From contig NZ_JABTCF010000013.1 of assembly GCF_014596745.1 (NCBI RefSeq), positions 1 to 64,000 of the forward strand: DNA of 64,000 nucleotides. The letters run 5' to 3'. The notes beneath the pieces are model-generated. The model was given only the letters and a program-made list of their open reading frames with translations. It had not been told where the DNA came from and did no database searches. Source of the stretch: Maribacter aquimaris. GTDB taxonomy: Bacteria; Bacteroidota; Bacteroidia; Flavobacteriales; Flavobacteriaceae. Every line of letters begins with the position of its first letter. The first letter of the stretch is position 1. The position numbers and the translations under genes were made by a program. Positions 52,739-61,607 of the stretch are shown here, in pieces.

Positions 52739-54340
52739 TTAAAATATTATTTCAAAGGTAGCTCCTTTATTTACTTCGCTTTGCACGGTGATTTCCCCAC
52801 CCATCGCCTCAACTTGTGCTTTGGTTATAAAGAGTCCAACCCCCTTTGCTTCCGGATGTTTATGAAACGTCTTGTGTAATCCAAATAGTTTATGTCCATG
52901 TAATTCCAGGTTGATGCCTAGACCATTATCGACAACCGAAAGTTCAATTTTATCGCTGAGGTTTTTGGATTTAAAGTGAATTTCCGGAGCTCTGTCTTTT
53001 GACCTATATTTTAATGCATTACTTAAAAGATTGTGCATAATGCTCTCTAGGTACATAGAGGAATACTCTATGGTTGGAGCCTCAGAAAAATCCGATGTTA
53101 CAACTGCACCGGACTCAATTATCTGACCCTGGAAGTTTTCTTTTAATTTTGAAAATATATCCTCAAAAACCAATATGGTCTTTTCCTTTTTGGAACTATG
53201 CCTTATGGTAACCACTTGCATCAGGTCTTCCAGGGTATAGGAAAGGTTATCAACTGTATTATGGAAATAATCCATCAACTGATCTTTTCCTTCAATTGAT
53301 TCTTCTTCCCTATAGAAACCCAATAGTGATTTGAGATTACCCAAAGGACCCCTAAGATTGTGTGATATGATATAGGAAAAATCCTCTAATTGCTTATTTT
53401 GGGTTGTTAGATACTTGGTCCGCTCCCTTACTTTCGACTCTAAATTAATATTGTCTTTTTTTATTTTGTGTTGGGCCGCCTTTCTTTCATTGTCGATCTT
53501 GTTGAGCAATTCTTTTGTAGACCATAGCGCGTACAGCAAGATCAAGGTAAAACAGGTAGAGAATAAGGCTATTCCGAAATCGACCGTGATTATCGCTAAT
53601 CTTGATAAGATTAGTTGGATAAAACCGAGTACTAAAATTGCAGGCAGAATTTTTCGGAATAAATTCAAGGCCATAACATTTCCGATCTGTTTTCCGGTAA
53701 ACATCCCGGTTATCCCCAATTTTGGATTGAACATGGTCGTAGAGACGGACATGATAAAAAGTGTAACCGAGGTATGTAGTGCCATTGAAGTAAAGAATGA
53801 CAACTTGTATAAGGAAGGTACATTGAATAGATACCCTATGATTGCAACAAACGAAAGAAACGAAATTAGGTGTAATCCGTATTGCGATATTTCTCTATTT
53901 CCTACCCTGTTGGATCGAATAAGAAAGAAAACCAATCCGAATAAAATGAAACAAAAGGAAGTTATAGGGGATGGTCTTCCCGGTGCCGTATCATCACGGA
54001 GTAACGCTACCTCATCATTAATAAAAAACTGATCGATCCCAAGGTCAATGATCAAGATGTCCTGTGTTAAGGAGATAAATGCAAAAACAGCTAAAAGGAT
54101 TGAAAAAAACCTTATCGTTTTATAAGATTTGTATTGAATCAAAGAAATTGTAATCCCGCCGGAAAGTATAAAGAACAAGGCGGTGTTGAACTTCATGGAA
54201 ACATAACCGGGAATAATGGTCATGAGAACTTCAATATCAAATGCCCATCCTAAGAGAACGACCAATCCAAGTAGGATTGCAATTAGTCCCACCCAAAATT
54301 GAATGGTGTAATCCTTAAGTTTGTTTACGGTTTTGATCAA
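52739..54340 (-). CDS. Membrane sensor histidine kinase
   Basis: A 533-residue kinase. The N-terminal half holds about seven or eight hydrophobic helices (FWVGLIAILLGLVVLLGWAF and others) and a non-conserved loop, a MASE-like sensor. A coiled coil (ESKVRERTKYLTTQNKQLED) leads to the H-box FSYIISHNLRGPLGNLKSL. The N-box is NLLSNALKYRS, G1 is VVDNGLGI and G2 is KGVGLFITKAQ. The signal is unknown. The first in-frame start is TTG at 54340; no ATG lies near the family start. It is coupled to the receiver gene. Confidence 0.9.
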   Translation of the reverse strand: MIKTVNKLKDYTIQFWVGLIAILLGLVVLLGWAFDIEVLMTIIPGYVSMKFNTALFFILSGGITISLIQYKSYKTIRFFSILLAVFAFISLTQDILIIDLGIDQFFINDEVALLRDDTAPGRPSPITSFCFILFGLVFFLIRSNRVGNREISQYGLHLISFLSFVAIIGYLFNVPSLYKLSFFTSMALHTSVTLFIMSVSTTMFNPKLGITGMFTGKQIGNVMALNLFRKILPAILVLGFIQLILSRLAIITVDFGIALFSTCFTLILLYALWSTKELLNKIDNERKAAQHKIKKDNINLESKVRERTKYLTTQNKQLEDFSYIISHNLRGPLGNLKSLLGFYREEESIEGKDQLMDYFHNTVDNLSYTLEDLMQVVTIRHSSKKEKTILVFEDIFSKLKENFQGQIIESGAVVTSDFSEAPTIEYSSMYLESIMHNLLSNALKYRSKDRAPEIHFKSKNLSDKIELSVVDNGLGINLELHGHKLFGLHKTFHKHPEAKGVGLFITKAQVEAMGGEITVQSEVNKGATFEIIF

Positions 54341-54569
54341 TGATGGTTATTTGGGTTGAACTATCTGGTGTTGGATTTTAAAAACATCGGATGTTTATTT
54401 CCCAGTGTTCTTTAAGTCATTTTCTTAAGAACGGTTCTGTATGGATTAAATTGTAGGAATATTCATATAATCTGTTTCTAACCAACTGCATCGGAAACAA
54501 TTATTACTATTAGGGTTGTGCCTGTTTTGAATGAAAGGGTACAATTAAACAGTTTCCATATGAAAACCA

Positions 54570-54614
54570 AAGGGGGTGTTCTTATTTTGTAGGAAAAATA
54601 GAATACTCCCCCTT
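54570..54614. other. Imperfect long hairpin
   Basis: AAGGGGG and CCCCCTT ends, with TTCTTATTTT opposite AAAATAGAAT inside, form a roughly 19-bp imperfect stem with a short loop. It has no T-run on either side, so it is not a standard terminator. Confidence 0.4.
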
Positions 54615-54946
54615 CGTAGGTGTAAAAAACGCACCAAAAAAGATAGGGAAGCCATACCCCGTTGTGTTTTAAGCTTGGAACTTTGTGGGATAATGAACTA
54701 ACCTATCGCTGCAGTTGATGCACATTGCCTTTTTCCAGTCAAGGTTATCATTTATACGATTAAACCATATCGCATTTTGGCAGAACCTCAATAAGTATGG
54801 TATTTCGTTTTACGCTTAAAAACAAAAAATACTGACCACAAGAACCTGTAGTGTCTGATACAAAGACTATTACAATTGCCCTAATTCTTATCGAAGCTGA
54901 CCTGCACGCTAAAAGTACGGATAATCGTTACCTTAAGGGGTATCTT

Positions 54947-54987
54947 AAAACCCCAACACACTGTTAATGCGGTAGTTGGGTTTTTTT
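54947..54987 (+). terminator. Orphan terminator, paralogue of the tRNA-Leu terminator
   Basis: AAAACCCCAAC pairs with GTTGGGTTTTTTT. The 5' half, AAAACCCCAACACACTGTTAA, differs from that of the tRNA-Leu terminator at only two places. No plus-strand gene precedes it within 600 bp. Confidence 0.65.
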
Positions 54988-55207
54988 GTTTGATTTTTCC
55001 CCAAGATACCTTCTTATGAAAACAATAGGACAATTGTTTCCTTAAAAGTCTGTAGCCCAAAGGTGTAGAATTTCCTTCGGGTGGGATTTTTAACTGGAAA
55101 TTCCTGAAATCCATTATCTTTAGTGAACAGGTGGATGTTTTCCGTTGGAAAAGTCAGCAACGGGACCGTAAACAAAACCGTTGGGAAGAACCATTTAAAA
55201 GTTGAAT

Positions 55208-56605
55208 ATGATTGATAAACTTGGAAAAAAACTAACGAATCTATTTTTAAAATATATACCCAACGCATTTGTTTTTGCAATACTCTTAACCTTTATAACC
55301 GCTCTAGGGGCTTTACTTTGGTTAGACACCACCCCAATGAAAATCATAACCGCATGGTATGATGGATTTTTTGATTTATTGGGGTTTGCGATGCAAATGG
55401 TCTTGATTATCATTACGGGATTCAGCATCGCATTGTCGCCTATAATCAAAAGCGGGATAGATTCCATTGCGCGACATATCAATTCCCCAAAACAGGTATA
55501 CTTTTTAGTTGTCTTGATCGGTTTATTATTAACCCTTGTAAGTTTTGGATGGGTCGTTATTACCTGTGTTTTAGCAAGGGAATTGGCACTACGGGTTAAA
55601 GGGGTTAACTATCCTTTTTTGATTGCGTGTGTTTACATTTCAGCTGGGGGCTGGGTTTCAGGATTATCAAGTTCGATCCCCCTACTTTTAAATACGGAAA
55701 ATAATTTTTTGATTACATCCGGGATATTGTCGGAAGTTATCCCAACCTCCTATACCTTGGGGTCAATCTTAAATATCACTATGATTGTTACCCTGCTTAT
55801 TGCAACACCGTTGATTTTACTTTTTCTACGACCTAGGGACGCACAGAATAAGGAAATAACCGATTTGATGACCGTTAAGGATACTTCGAATAACCAAACT
55901 ATAAAGGAAGAGGCTTTAAGTTTAAGATTGCCATTTAAATCTTATTCCGACAAGTTGAACAATAGCGTAATCCTTCAGATGATCATTGTTGTAATGGGCT
56001 TTGTCTATATCTTTTATCACTTTATGACAAAAGGATTTGATTTGAATCTTAATATCATGATTTTCATATTCCTTATTCTTGGTTTACTTCTGCATCAAAC
56101 ACCGATGCGTTATGTCATTGCGATGAAACAGGCAAGTAGTAATATTTCCGGAATATTGTTTCAGTATCCTTTTTATGCCGGTATTATGGGTATTATGTTA
56201 TATACGGGGTTGGGAGAAGAACTTGGACAACTATTGGCAGCGCAGGCGAGTGTGGATTCTTATCCTTTTTTCGCTTATTTAACTGGAGGTATCGTCAATT
56301 TCGCAATTCCATCGGCTGGAGGTGAATTTGCCGTGGTTGGCCCAAGTATGATCAATGCGGTAAAAGAAATAGGTGCAGGATTGCCTGCAGATGAAATTAC
56401 TGCAATGATTGCAAGAGCCTCCTTGTCTGTGGCGTATGGGGAAAGCTTAAGTAATATGTTACAGCCTTTTTTCTTGTTGCTTGTATTGCCAATAATGGCG
56501 AAAGGCATTAAAATACAGGCACGTGATATTATGGGCTATTTGGTTTTACCGTTTCTCATCCTTTTTGGTATTCAATCTATTTTGGTTACTTTCTGTCCGA
56601 TATAA
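55208..56605 (+). CDS. Short-chain fatty acid transporter (AtoE family)
   Basis: A 465-residue integral membrane protein of the AtoE/short-chain fatty acid transporter family, with 12 or so hydrophobic segments. Typical parts are KYIPNAFVFAILLTFITALG, GWVSGLSSSIPLLLNTENNF and NFAIPSAGGEFAVVGPSMIN. It probably takes up butyrate or acetoacetate-like acids. The ATG at 55208 is chosen; a TTG two codons earlier is also open. It stands alone. Confidence 0.9.
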   Translation: MIDKLGKKLTNLFLKYIPNAFVFAILLTFITALGALLWLDTTPMKIITAWYDGFFDLLGFAMQMVLIIITGFSIALSPIIKSGIDSIARHINSPKQVYFLVVLIGLLLTLVSFGWVVITCVLARELALRVKGVNYPFLIACVYISAGGWVSGLSSSIPLLLNTENNFLITSGILSEVIPTSYTLGSILNITMIVTLLIATPLILLFLRPRDAQNKEITDLMTVKDTSNNQTIKEEALSLRLPFKSYSDKLNNSVILQMIIVVMGFVYIFYHFMTKGFDLNLNIMIFIFLILGLLLHQTPMRYVIAMKQASSNISGILFQYPFYAGIMGIMLYTGLGEELGQLLAAQASVDSYPFFAYLTGGIVNFAIPSAGGEFAVVGPSMINAVKEIGAGLPADEITAMIARASLSVAYGESLSNMLQPFFLLLVLPIMAKGIKIQARDIMGYLVLPFLILFGIQSILVTFCPI

Positions 56606-56805
56606 AAATCCCATTGTCAAACCCCTTTTAAAAAAAATAGGCAATACCAACGAAAGCACTACAATGTATCCTATGAAAAGTACGGGTGTAGTTTTCTGAC
56701 GTCAAATAAGAATCCTTTCAAAGGGTTCTATTCCGTTACTTTCCACAAGGTAATTCGCTATAGCTATGTATTACGTTATCCCATGGGCAATTGCCAGGGA
56801 ACGGA

Positions 56806-58221
56806 TTAGAAGTTGTTCTCAACTTCAGCAGCTTCCAACATCAAATAATGCAAGTCGGTGTTTTTAATAAAAGGCTTCAATAGATCACTTCCCGGACCGA
56901 ACATCGCAAGCTCCACATAATCGCCCGAATGGTTCATACTGATCCACCCAACGGAATTGTGTTGTTTCTGAATCTGGGCCAATTCATGAAAAGGCAGCTG
57001 TTTGGGGTTGTACAATCCTTTTTCGGTATTTATGTCGTTGTAGTAACTTAAAAGCACATTGGCTTCTTCCTTTGTAATGTTGATATTGTTTGCGTATTCG
57101 ATTCTTTCCTTTAATTGGGAAATTGACGTTTCTTTTCCAAGACCATTCAAAATCCATTCATTGGTGTGTTTGTATTGTTGGATGCTGTCAAATTTTTTAT
57201 TGGCCTCTTTATCATAAATGACTCCAGGGTTTGCATTACCGTGGTCCGTTGTAATGATCACCAGTGTGTTTTCATCCTTTTCAGCAAAATCTATCGCCAC
57301 TTTCACGGCTTCGTCATGTGCCGTTTGGTCGTATATTAAACCGGCAATATCATTACCGTGGGCGGCCCAATCCACTTTACCCGCTTCTACTTGTAACACA
57401 AAACCTTCTTCATGGTTTTTCATGCGGTCAATCGCTTTTTGTGTCATTTCAGCCAACGTGGGGATTTTTTGGGCGAGTTCCTTATTGTTGTTTCTGTCCA
57501 CGGTATAAGGCAAGCCATCATTGTAAAAAACACCTAAAATGGGTTTGTCCGTAGTTGCTTTTAGCATCTCGTCCCTGCTTTTGACCACTTGATAGCCTTC
57601 AGCCTCGAATTTTTGGTACATATCTACCTTGTCCTTGCGATATTTTTCGGAAAAATAATTATTCCCCCCACCCATCATAACATCAAATTTCAGCTTTAAA
57701 TACTTTTCGGCAATGCCCGCTTGGTCATTTCTACTTTTACTGTTCACACAAAATCCGGCAGGTGTTGCGTGTGTTATGGGTACGGTGGTCACACACCCCG
57801 CCATTTTGCCGACCTTTTTGAATTTTTGCCATATCGGAAGGTATGCTTCGCCCTTGGTTCCTATATTCAACCCTCCATTGTTTATTCTAAAACCACTTCC
57901 CCAAGAAGAACTTGCGGCAGCGGAATCCGTAACAATCGAACTTGCGGAAGCCATATCCATTAAGGCCCTATTGACCCTGTTGTCCTTATACAACTGAAGC
58001 CAGTTACTTCCCCTTCCCGTTTTTCTTGAAAGGTATAAATCGGCCATGTTCAAAGTTCCGGTACTCATACCGTCACTCACCAGGATGATTATATTCTTTG
58101 CTTTTTTATTTCTGTTTATCGCATCAGGCGCTAAGGTTGTTGCCTTTAGATCGAAAGGACTCAATAAGGTGGAGCCAAGTGCAAAAAGAGATCCGTTTCT
58201 GAAAAATTTTCTTCTATTCAT
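56806..58221 (-). CDS. Alkaline phosphatase, Tat-exported
   Basis: A 471-residue phosphatase. A twin-arginine signal (NRRKFFRNGSLFALGSTLLS) precedes the metal site NIIILVSDGMSTGTL (Asp) and the nucleophile VTDSAAASSSWGSG (Ser after TD). HATPAGFCVNSKSRND, GKVDWAAHGNDIAG (D, H, H) and ITTDHGNANP (D, H) follow. It releases phosphate outside the cytoplasm. Two Zn and one Mg per site is the family rule. I see no clear Pho box. Length is normal. Confidence 0.93.
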   Translation of the reverse strand: MNRRKFFRNGSLFALGSTLLSPFDLKATTLAPDAINRNKKAKNIIILVSDGMSTGTLNMADLYLSRKTGRGSNWLQLYKDNRVNRALMDMASASSIVTDSAAASSSWGSGFRINNGGLNIGTKGEAYLPIWQKFKKVGKMAGCVTTVPITHATPAGFCVNSKSRNDQAGIAEKYLKLKFDVMMGGGNNYFSEKYRKDKVDMYQKFEAEGYQVVKSRDEMLKATTDKPILGVFYNDGLPYTVDRNNNKELAQKIPTLAEMTQKAIDRMKNHEEGFVLQVEAGKVDWAAHGNDIAGLIYDQTAHDEAVKVAIDFAEKDENTLVIITTDHGNANPGVIYDKEANKKFDSIQQYKHTNEWILNGLGKETSISQLKERIEYANNINITKEEANVLLSYYNDINTEKGLYNPKQLPFHELAQIQKQHNSVGWISMNHSGDYVELAMFGPGSDLLKPFIKNTDLHYLMLEAAEVENNF

Positions 58222-58836
58222 AAAATATTATTTTACATAAAAAAAACAGCCTTAAATACACCCCAGTTACAATGGATCCATACATTAAATCTATAAGATA
58301 AGCCACTAAATGGTTTCGCGGCCTATCAAAAATCCCATTAATTCTCTACCATCGATATGGATATAAGGAATATTCAAAACAGTTGGATTTGGAAAAGGTG
58401 GAACAACTTGGAAATCAGGAATACGGTAACAAAGGTGCTAAAAATGCATAACTCAATCAACCAGAAGGGAAGATCCTTGAAGTTTGTTTGTAGGCAATGA
58501 TATGCTTTGACCATATTACTTTGTTTAATCCAGGAAATTAAACCTATACAATAACCAAAAACACAATCAAAAATGGTTGTGATCAATCCTTAATCGGATT
58601 GATATCATAAAGGTACAAAAACGTGTTTGATCCAAGTGCAAATATCAATTATAATAGGGGGGGATTTTGGGCAGTTTATTCCCATAGTGGTACTACCTGT
58701 CTATTTTTTTTAACGTGACAGGGTTAACCATGGTAGCCCATGTATATGGTTGTTGGCCGATGTTCAAATAAACAATGGGTTCAAAGAATAAAATAAATAC
58801 CAATATGTCGTCAAATAGTTGGTGTGTTCTATTTTC
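58222..58836. other. Gene-poor stretch
   Basis: About 615 bp between the two minus-strand genes. A 70-codon minus-strand frame (58374-58586, TTG start, one hydrophobic helix) is open but has no recognisable family and weak start signals, so I do not call it. No strong terminator or promoter was found. Confidence 0.4.
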
Positions 58837-60909
58837 TTAATCCAACAATTCGGGAGTACCAAGGATGAGTTCTATTTTCTTGATAATGACGGTAATTTGA
58901 CTCATTTGGGTTTCTATATTCCTGAAATAGAGACTAATATCCCTGTTGACCCAGCTTTCGGAAATAACCCTTGCACCTAGGCTGATTCTTAAAACAGCAC
59001 TTTCGATATCATTGCCATATTTTACATTGACCGCTTGTCCTATATGGCATTTTTGGGCAGCAAGTCTAATTGTTTCCAAAGAGGAACCCTGATAATGGTC
59101 AGATAGGTCAGAATTCAACAAGGTGTAGAGTTTTTTGACTTTATCAATAGGTAATGCCTCATTGTCTTTCAGGATAAAGAAAGGGAAAATAGTACGTATA
59201 TTCCGAATTCCGAATTCCTTACTGTTATAACTATTCGTTTTTGTTTCGTCCCCATATATCGGTTCTAAAAAACTAGCGTCTTTTATGGAATCCTCAACAA
59301 AATTGCAAAACATCTCAATACCCATGTTCCTATATAGGATAGGTGTTCTGTAATATCTGTCCATTTCGACCATGGCAGCGTTCCAGCGCATATAGGAACC
59401 GTAATTATACCCGCCGGGCAGATCCTTTGAACAGAACCACGATGTTGGCCAATCGGAATGATTGTAATATTTGGTTAAACCTTCTGGAAGTTTGTTTTTT
59501 ACGGAATGGATTGATTCACCAACACTTTTGGGCAGGATCAAGGCGCCTGAATAAGGAGGGCCGGTAAAATATTTACTTCCTGTTATGGTAACAATGTAGC
59601 CTTTGTTTAGATAATTTTTAATGTCTTTGGGGTCCAGCCTAAGTTGCGAGCCATCCACGATTATTTGCATTGACAATTTATCGAGGGTGTTCAGTCGCTG
59701 AATGAGTTCGTCACTAGGGGACTGGTAACCCAATTTCGATTGATCCATAGTATGCAATACGACATGCCTACCCAGTGCATTGGTTTTGGAAATGGCATTG
59801 AAAACCTCATCGTCTAATTGTTTGGTCGATTTTAACGCACCTTTTTCATCCCTAAAAGTAATTTTGATTACATCAACATCCCTAAAACCTTCGATTTTAT
59901 CGCCTTTCTTAACCGGATGGTTCAAAGCGGTGGTATTCTCAAAATGACATCCTTTTAATGCTGCAGGTACACCACTGCCCGTTTCATCCGAAGCCACTAA
60001 GACATGGGTAATGTCATTCTGGGAAACAATTTGGGTAATGGCCGCTATCTGCAATGCGGAATCGGTGCCCGACGGTGAAAAAATGATTTCACATCCATCA
60101 TATAACTTAAATACTTTTCTAAGATTGTTTTTCAATAATTCGGAAAACTCAATAGTGGTCTTTTCAAAACCATTTTTCAGGCTATTCCTAATGAGTATAC
60201 TTCTGACTTTATCCGTTTTATCAAAAGCATAATTCGAAACGCTGGTTGCTGTAGAAGAGGCAAAAGTAAATGCTTCGGGCCTAGGAAAAGGTCGGCACCC
60301 ATATTTGTTCAACAAATCTATTTCGTCTATGTTCAAGCGAAGATCACCCCCGTCCATCAATAAATACTCAGTGGGTTTTGCCAGATTTTCAATTATGGGT
60401 TTCCAAGATTCCTTAAATTCCTTGTTCGTGTTCTTTAATCCATGAAAAGCCTGTAATGCCTCATTCTTCAATATTGATTCGGCATTGTGGACTTCTTCAC
60501 TTTTAATCAGATCGATTAAAAAATAATCAAGGGATTTTAATTTCTCCTTATCATCCTTAGGTAATAGCTTGTAGAATATCTTAGTGACCTCAATCGCAGC
60601 CATATCACATAAAACGGTATCCTGTTTTTCGCCACTCAAAGCCTTGTACCAAAGTTGCCATTCAATACCATATCTTAAATATATCAAGGCCAAAACGGGT
60701 TGTTCTAAAAACACCGAACCAATGACAATCGATTTATTGGGTACGATCTTAAAGACATTGGGCTCACTGTTAGAGGTAATGATGTTGATGTTGTTTATCT
60801 TCGGTACCGTATTGAATCTTTTTAAAACGCGAACCAGGTAATTCACATTTTCCTTTTCAAATAAACTTGTTCTTTTATATTGATTTTCAATAAGTATATT
60901 ATTTGTCAT
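58837..60909 (-). CDS. Uncharacterised PLP-dependent (fold type I) protein
   Basis: A 690-residue protein. From about 220 it has a fold type I PLP domain. FSPSGTDSALQIAAIT is the phosphate-cup region (about 280). VASDETGSGVPAA and HTMDQSKLGYQSP follow, and IIVDGSQLRLDPKDIK holds the Asp that pairs with the ring nitrogen. TITGSKYFTGPPYSGALIL holds the Schiff-base Lys. This resembles class V aminotransferases and desulfurases. Residues 1-210 form a separate, mostly helical domain (YGIEWQLWYKALSGEKQDTV) that I do not recognise. The reaction is unknown. It is divergent from a PEP synthase gene; an inverted repeat lies 19 bp upstream. It could be a lyase, aminotransferase or desulfurase. Confidence 0.7.
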   Translation of the reverse strand: MTNNILIENQYKRTSLFEKENVNYLVRVLKRFNTVPKINNINIITSNSEPNVFKIVPNKSIVIGSVFLEQPVLALIYLRYGIEWQLWYKALSGEKQDTVLCDMAAIEVTKIFYKLLPKDDKEKLKSLDYFLIDLIKSEEVHNAESILKNEALQAFHGLKNTNKEFKESWKPIIENLAKPTEYLLMDGGDLRLNIDEIDLLNKYGCRPFPRPEAFTFASSTATSVSNYAFDKTDKVRSILIRNSLKNGFEKTTIEFSELLKNNLRKVFKLYDGCEIIFSPSGTDSALQIAAITQIVSQNDITHVLVASDETGSGVPAALKGCHFENTTALNHPVKKGDKIEGFRDVDVIKITFRDEKGALKSTKQLDDEVFNAISKTNALGRHVVLHTMDQSKLGYQSPSDELIQRLNTLDKLSMQIIVDGSQLRLDPKDIKNYLNKGYIVTITGSKYFTGPPYSGALILPKSVGESIHSVKNKLPEGLTKYYNHSDWPTSWFCSKDLPGGYNYGSYMRWNAAMVEMDRYYRTPILYRNMGIEMFCNFVEDSIKDASFLEPIYGDETKTNSYNSKEFGIRNIRTIFPFFILKDNEALPIDKVKKLYTLLNSDLSDHYQGSSLETIRLAAQKCHIGQAVNVKYGNDIESAVLRISLGARVISESWVNRDISLYFRNIETQMSQITVIIKKIELILGTPELLD

Positions 60910-61607
60910 AGGTGTTTTAATTTAAAACGTTCATTAGAACGAAGTTCGCATTCGGGAATATTTTCCCAACCATCCGGATTTTGTATTTCTTCTGTTCCCA
61001 AACTTCGAAAAGAACGCCTTTATGGCTATTAAGGGGGATTCCAAGATATCAACCATTTCTATATGGATAGCATTGTTTTCAAGCATTGGATTTTTCGCCG
61101 ATAAAGGTCTTAATATATTCGGACAATTAGGTGATTTAGTGGCAAATAATACAAATTATCCATAAAAGGTTCTACCATTATTTCGTCTCCATTTGTTTTG
61201 AGCAAGTGATATCATAGTGTAATGTATGAAAATCGGGGTAAAATTGCCAATTGAAACAACCACAAAGGGAAATTCCCGGCATAACTTCCTTTTACCCAAT
61301 TTCAGCACTGCAAAAAAAAACATTTATGGGCAAGTTTGAAATAGTTTTAACGAAATCATAAGTATCCAGGCGCAATAATATAGTTGCGGGAGTATGTAAT
61401 CAGGATAATTGTGCCCCTTAGATTCGGAAGTTTCATTATGGGATTGGCTTGCTGGGATACCCAGACGATTTGTAGTAAACCAATGTACATTCATCCAAGG
61501 CGTTAAAAATTCGGTGGCATGACCTAGGTCATAATCATTGGTGGGGAATCTCCTGAACTTTGGGGTTGGAAATTTTAGTCGTGAAAGATCTTTTAAAATA
61601 TAAGGCA
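60910..61607. other. Divergent intergenic region
   Basis: About 700 bp between the PLP gene and ppsA. It holds a CGTTC/GAACG dyad at 60928-60941, near the PLP gene start, and a perfect palindrome at 61519-61532, near ppsA. A 94-codon minus frame (61324-61608) was rejected. The rest is AT-rich without recognisable features. Confidence 0.5.
61519..61532. promoter_or_regulatory. Candidate Crp/Fnr-type operator before ppsA
   Basis: ATGACCTAGGTCAT is a perfect 14-bp palindrome with TGA-N6-TCA spacing, the half-site spacing of Crp/Fnr-family boxes. It lies 75 bp upstream of the ppsA start. Confidence 0.45.

Larger units (their letters stand above)
54341..55207. other. Gene-free stretch with hairpins
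   Basis: No supported gene in about 870 bp. It contains an imperfect long hairpin (54570-54614), an orphan terminator resembling the tRNA-Leu terminator (54947-54987) and a short dyad GAAAACAAT/ATTGTTTC (55018-55040). A small RNA ending at the orphan terminator is possible. Confidence 0.5.

Noticed and set aside
53415-54032. 205-codon plus-strand frame opposite the histidine kinase
   Set aside because: Antisense shadow of the membrane segments of the kinase; no family features.
58374-58586. 70-codon minus-strand frame with a hydrophobic helix
   Set aside because: TTG start, no family, no promoter; left uncalled though a small membrane protein cannot be excluded.
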